Assembly (NCBI GenBank): GCA_024743215.1
Contig: JANSWZ010000011.1
Location: forward strand, 106,136-170,135
Source: Alphaproteobacteria bacterium
GTDB taxonomy: Bacteria; Pseudomonadota; Alphaproteobacteria; Rhizobiales; GCA-2746425
Reading direction: 5' to 3'
Length of the DNA stretch: 64,000 nt
Numbering within the stretch: the stretch's first letter is position 1; the number at the start of each line of letters is the position of its first letter. The notes beneath the pieces were generated by a model. That model was not told where the DNA came from. It did not search any database and worked only from the letters and a program-made list of their open reading frames with translations. Of this stretch, positions 63,784-64,000 are shown one piece after another. The translations under genes were made by a program, and so were the position numbers.

Positions 63784-63888
63784 ATGGCTCTCATCACCCA
63801 ACCATTGGCCATATTATTATTGTTATTGGCGGCCGTAAGGTCGGTGGTGTTGGTGAGCATTAAGCTCAGATCCCGCCGCCCTGCTTAG
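63784..63888 (+). CDS. Leader peptide of a branched-chain amino acid attenuator (ilv/leu type)
   Basis: The 34-codon reading frame has an ATG at 63784, a strong ribosome site (GGAGGTGGAG at 63770-63779) and a TAG stop at 63886-63888. It contains ILLLLLAAVRSVVLV: five Leu codons in a row (TTA TTA TTG TTA TTG), then GTG GTG TTG GTG and an Ile codon. Such runs are the sensor of ribosome-mediated attenuation by leucyl-, valyl- or isoleucyl-tRNA supply. The controlled gene, probably ilvB/ilvI or leuA, would lie to the right of the window. Confidence 0.75.
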   Translation: MALITQPLAILLLLLAAVRSVVLVSIKLRSRRPA

Positions 63889-63997
63889 GGGGCGCGTCAG
63901 GCGACGGAATCCTTGCCGCAACAAAGCGTATCTGTTGCGTTCTTCCGGCTATTATTTGCCGGACAGATCTTTGGCCAGACCCGTGTAACCTGGGGTC
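63874..63997 (+). promoter_or_regulatory. Candidate attenuator hairpins downstream of the leader peptide
   Basis: Successive stems: CGCC-CCC with GGGGGCG (63874-63894, overlapping the leader stop), CGCAACA with TGTTGCG (63917-63939), TCCGGC with GCCGGA (63944-63963) and GACCC with GGGTC (63978-63997). The first overlaps the end of the leader, as the pause/anti-antiterminator stem does in known attenuators. No stem here is followed by a clear T-run, so the actual terminator may be beyond the edge. Confidence 0.45.
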
Positions 63998-64000
63998 ATG

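Noticed and set aside
63508..63860. Minus-strand frames with runs of Asn or Phe codons near the right edge
   Set aside because: At first glance they look like leader peptides, but the runs come from the complement of the Leu codons and the T-rich side of a hairpin; the plus-strand leader has the strong ribosome site and the sensible stop.

Overview
The window looks like chromosome of an alphaproteobacterium, most likely a Hyphomicrobiales (Rhizobiales) member, possibly marine. This is inferred from the housekeeping set: a long primary sigma factor with an acidic insert, dnaG, a GatB/YqeY gene, carA, carB and greA, trxB followed by a LysR gene, an ELM1-family gene, a short-Q-loop cydAB operon with a GbsR-type regulator, and a CcsR/cuckoo-type small RNA behind an RpoH-like promoter. 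I saw no phage, insertion sequence, CRISPR array, tRNA or rRNA.

Layout. 1-3.1 kb: a NADAR-domain gene, then a convergent pair made of a secreted beta-barrel-like protein (927-1745) and a PaaK-like adenylate-forming enzyme (1802-3100). 3.2-5.2 kb: rpoD with a strong hairpin in its 5' UTR. 5.9-11.2 kb: a DUF2254 membrane protein, a secreted unknown, a secreted von Willebrand A protein with four C-terminal repeats, and a ferredoxin-reductase-type flavoprotein. 11.5-21.4 kb: a small glycine-zipper protein with its own terminator, then a tightly overlapping catabolic operon (MarR regulator, TRAP transporter, phosphonate-monoesterase/sulfatase-like enzyme, Gfo/Idh dehydrogenase, TIM-barrel isomerase, alpha/beta hydrolase, ribulose-phosphate epimerase, ROK kinase). 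21.5-25.7 kb: a two-gene RND efflux system. 25.7-38.6 kb: dnaG, yqeY, carA, an MBL hydrolase, a di-heme peroxidase/YtkA-like/amidohydrolase operon, a YrbL-like gene, a YpfJ-like protease and carB. 38.7-45.9 kb: greA, a MOSC gene, an EEP-family gene, an Lrp regulator, ELM1, trxB, a LysR gene, a small RNA and msrP.

45.9-56.0 kb is the most unusual part. It holds eight genes of only two families: four more PaaK-like enzymes and four more barrel-like proteins, arranged L> <B <B L> L> <B L> <B. With the pair at 0.9-3.1 kb there are five of each. The two families fall into matching subgroups by eye: the enzymes at 1802 and 51237 resemble each other, and so do their partner barrels at 927 and 52565. 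This suggests the two families work together and were duplicated as pairs. The adenylation motifs are kept in all five enzymes (one has Glu to Asp in the YGxxE motif). All barrels have signal peptides and share a RHREDDP motif near the C-terminus. I know of no described system with this composition. A role in making and presenting variable acyl or aryl modifications at the cell surface is only a hypothesis.

56.4-64 kb: an aspartate-type aminotransferase, cydB-cydA-gbsR, an EamA permease, an OpgC-like acyltransferase, and at the right edge a 34-codon leader peptide rich in Leu and Val codons. The leader is followed by candidate attenuator hairpins and probably precedes a branched-chain amino acid operon (ilvB/ilvI or leuA) outside the window.
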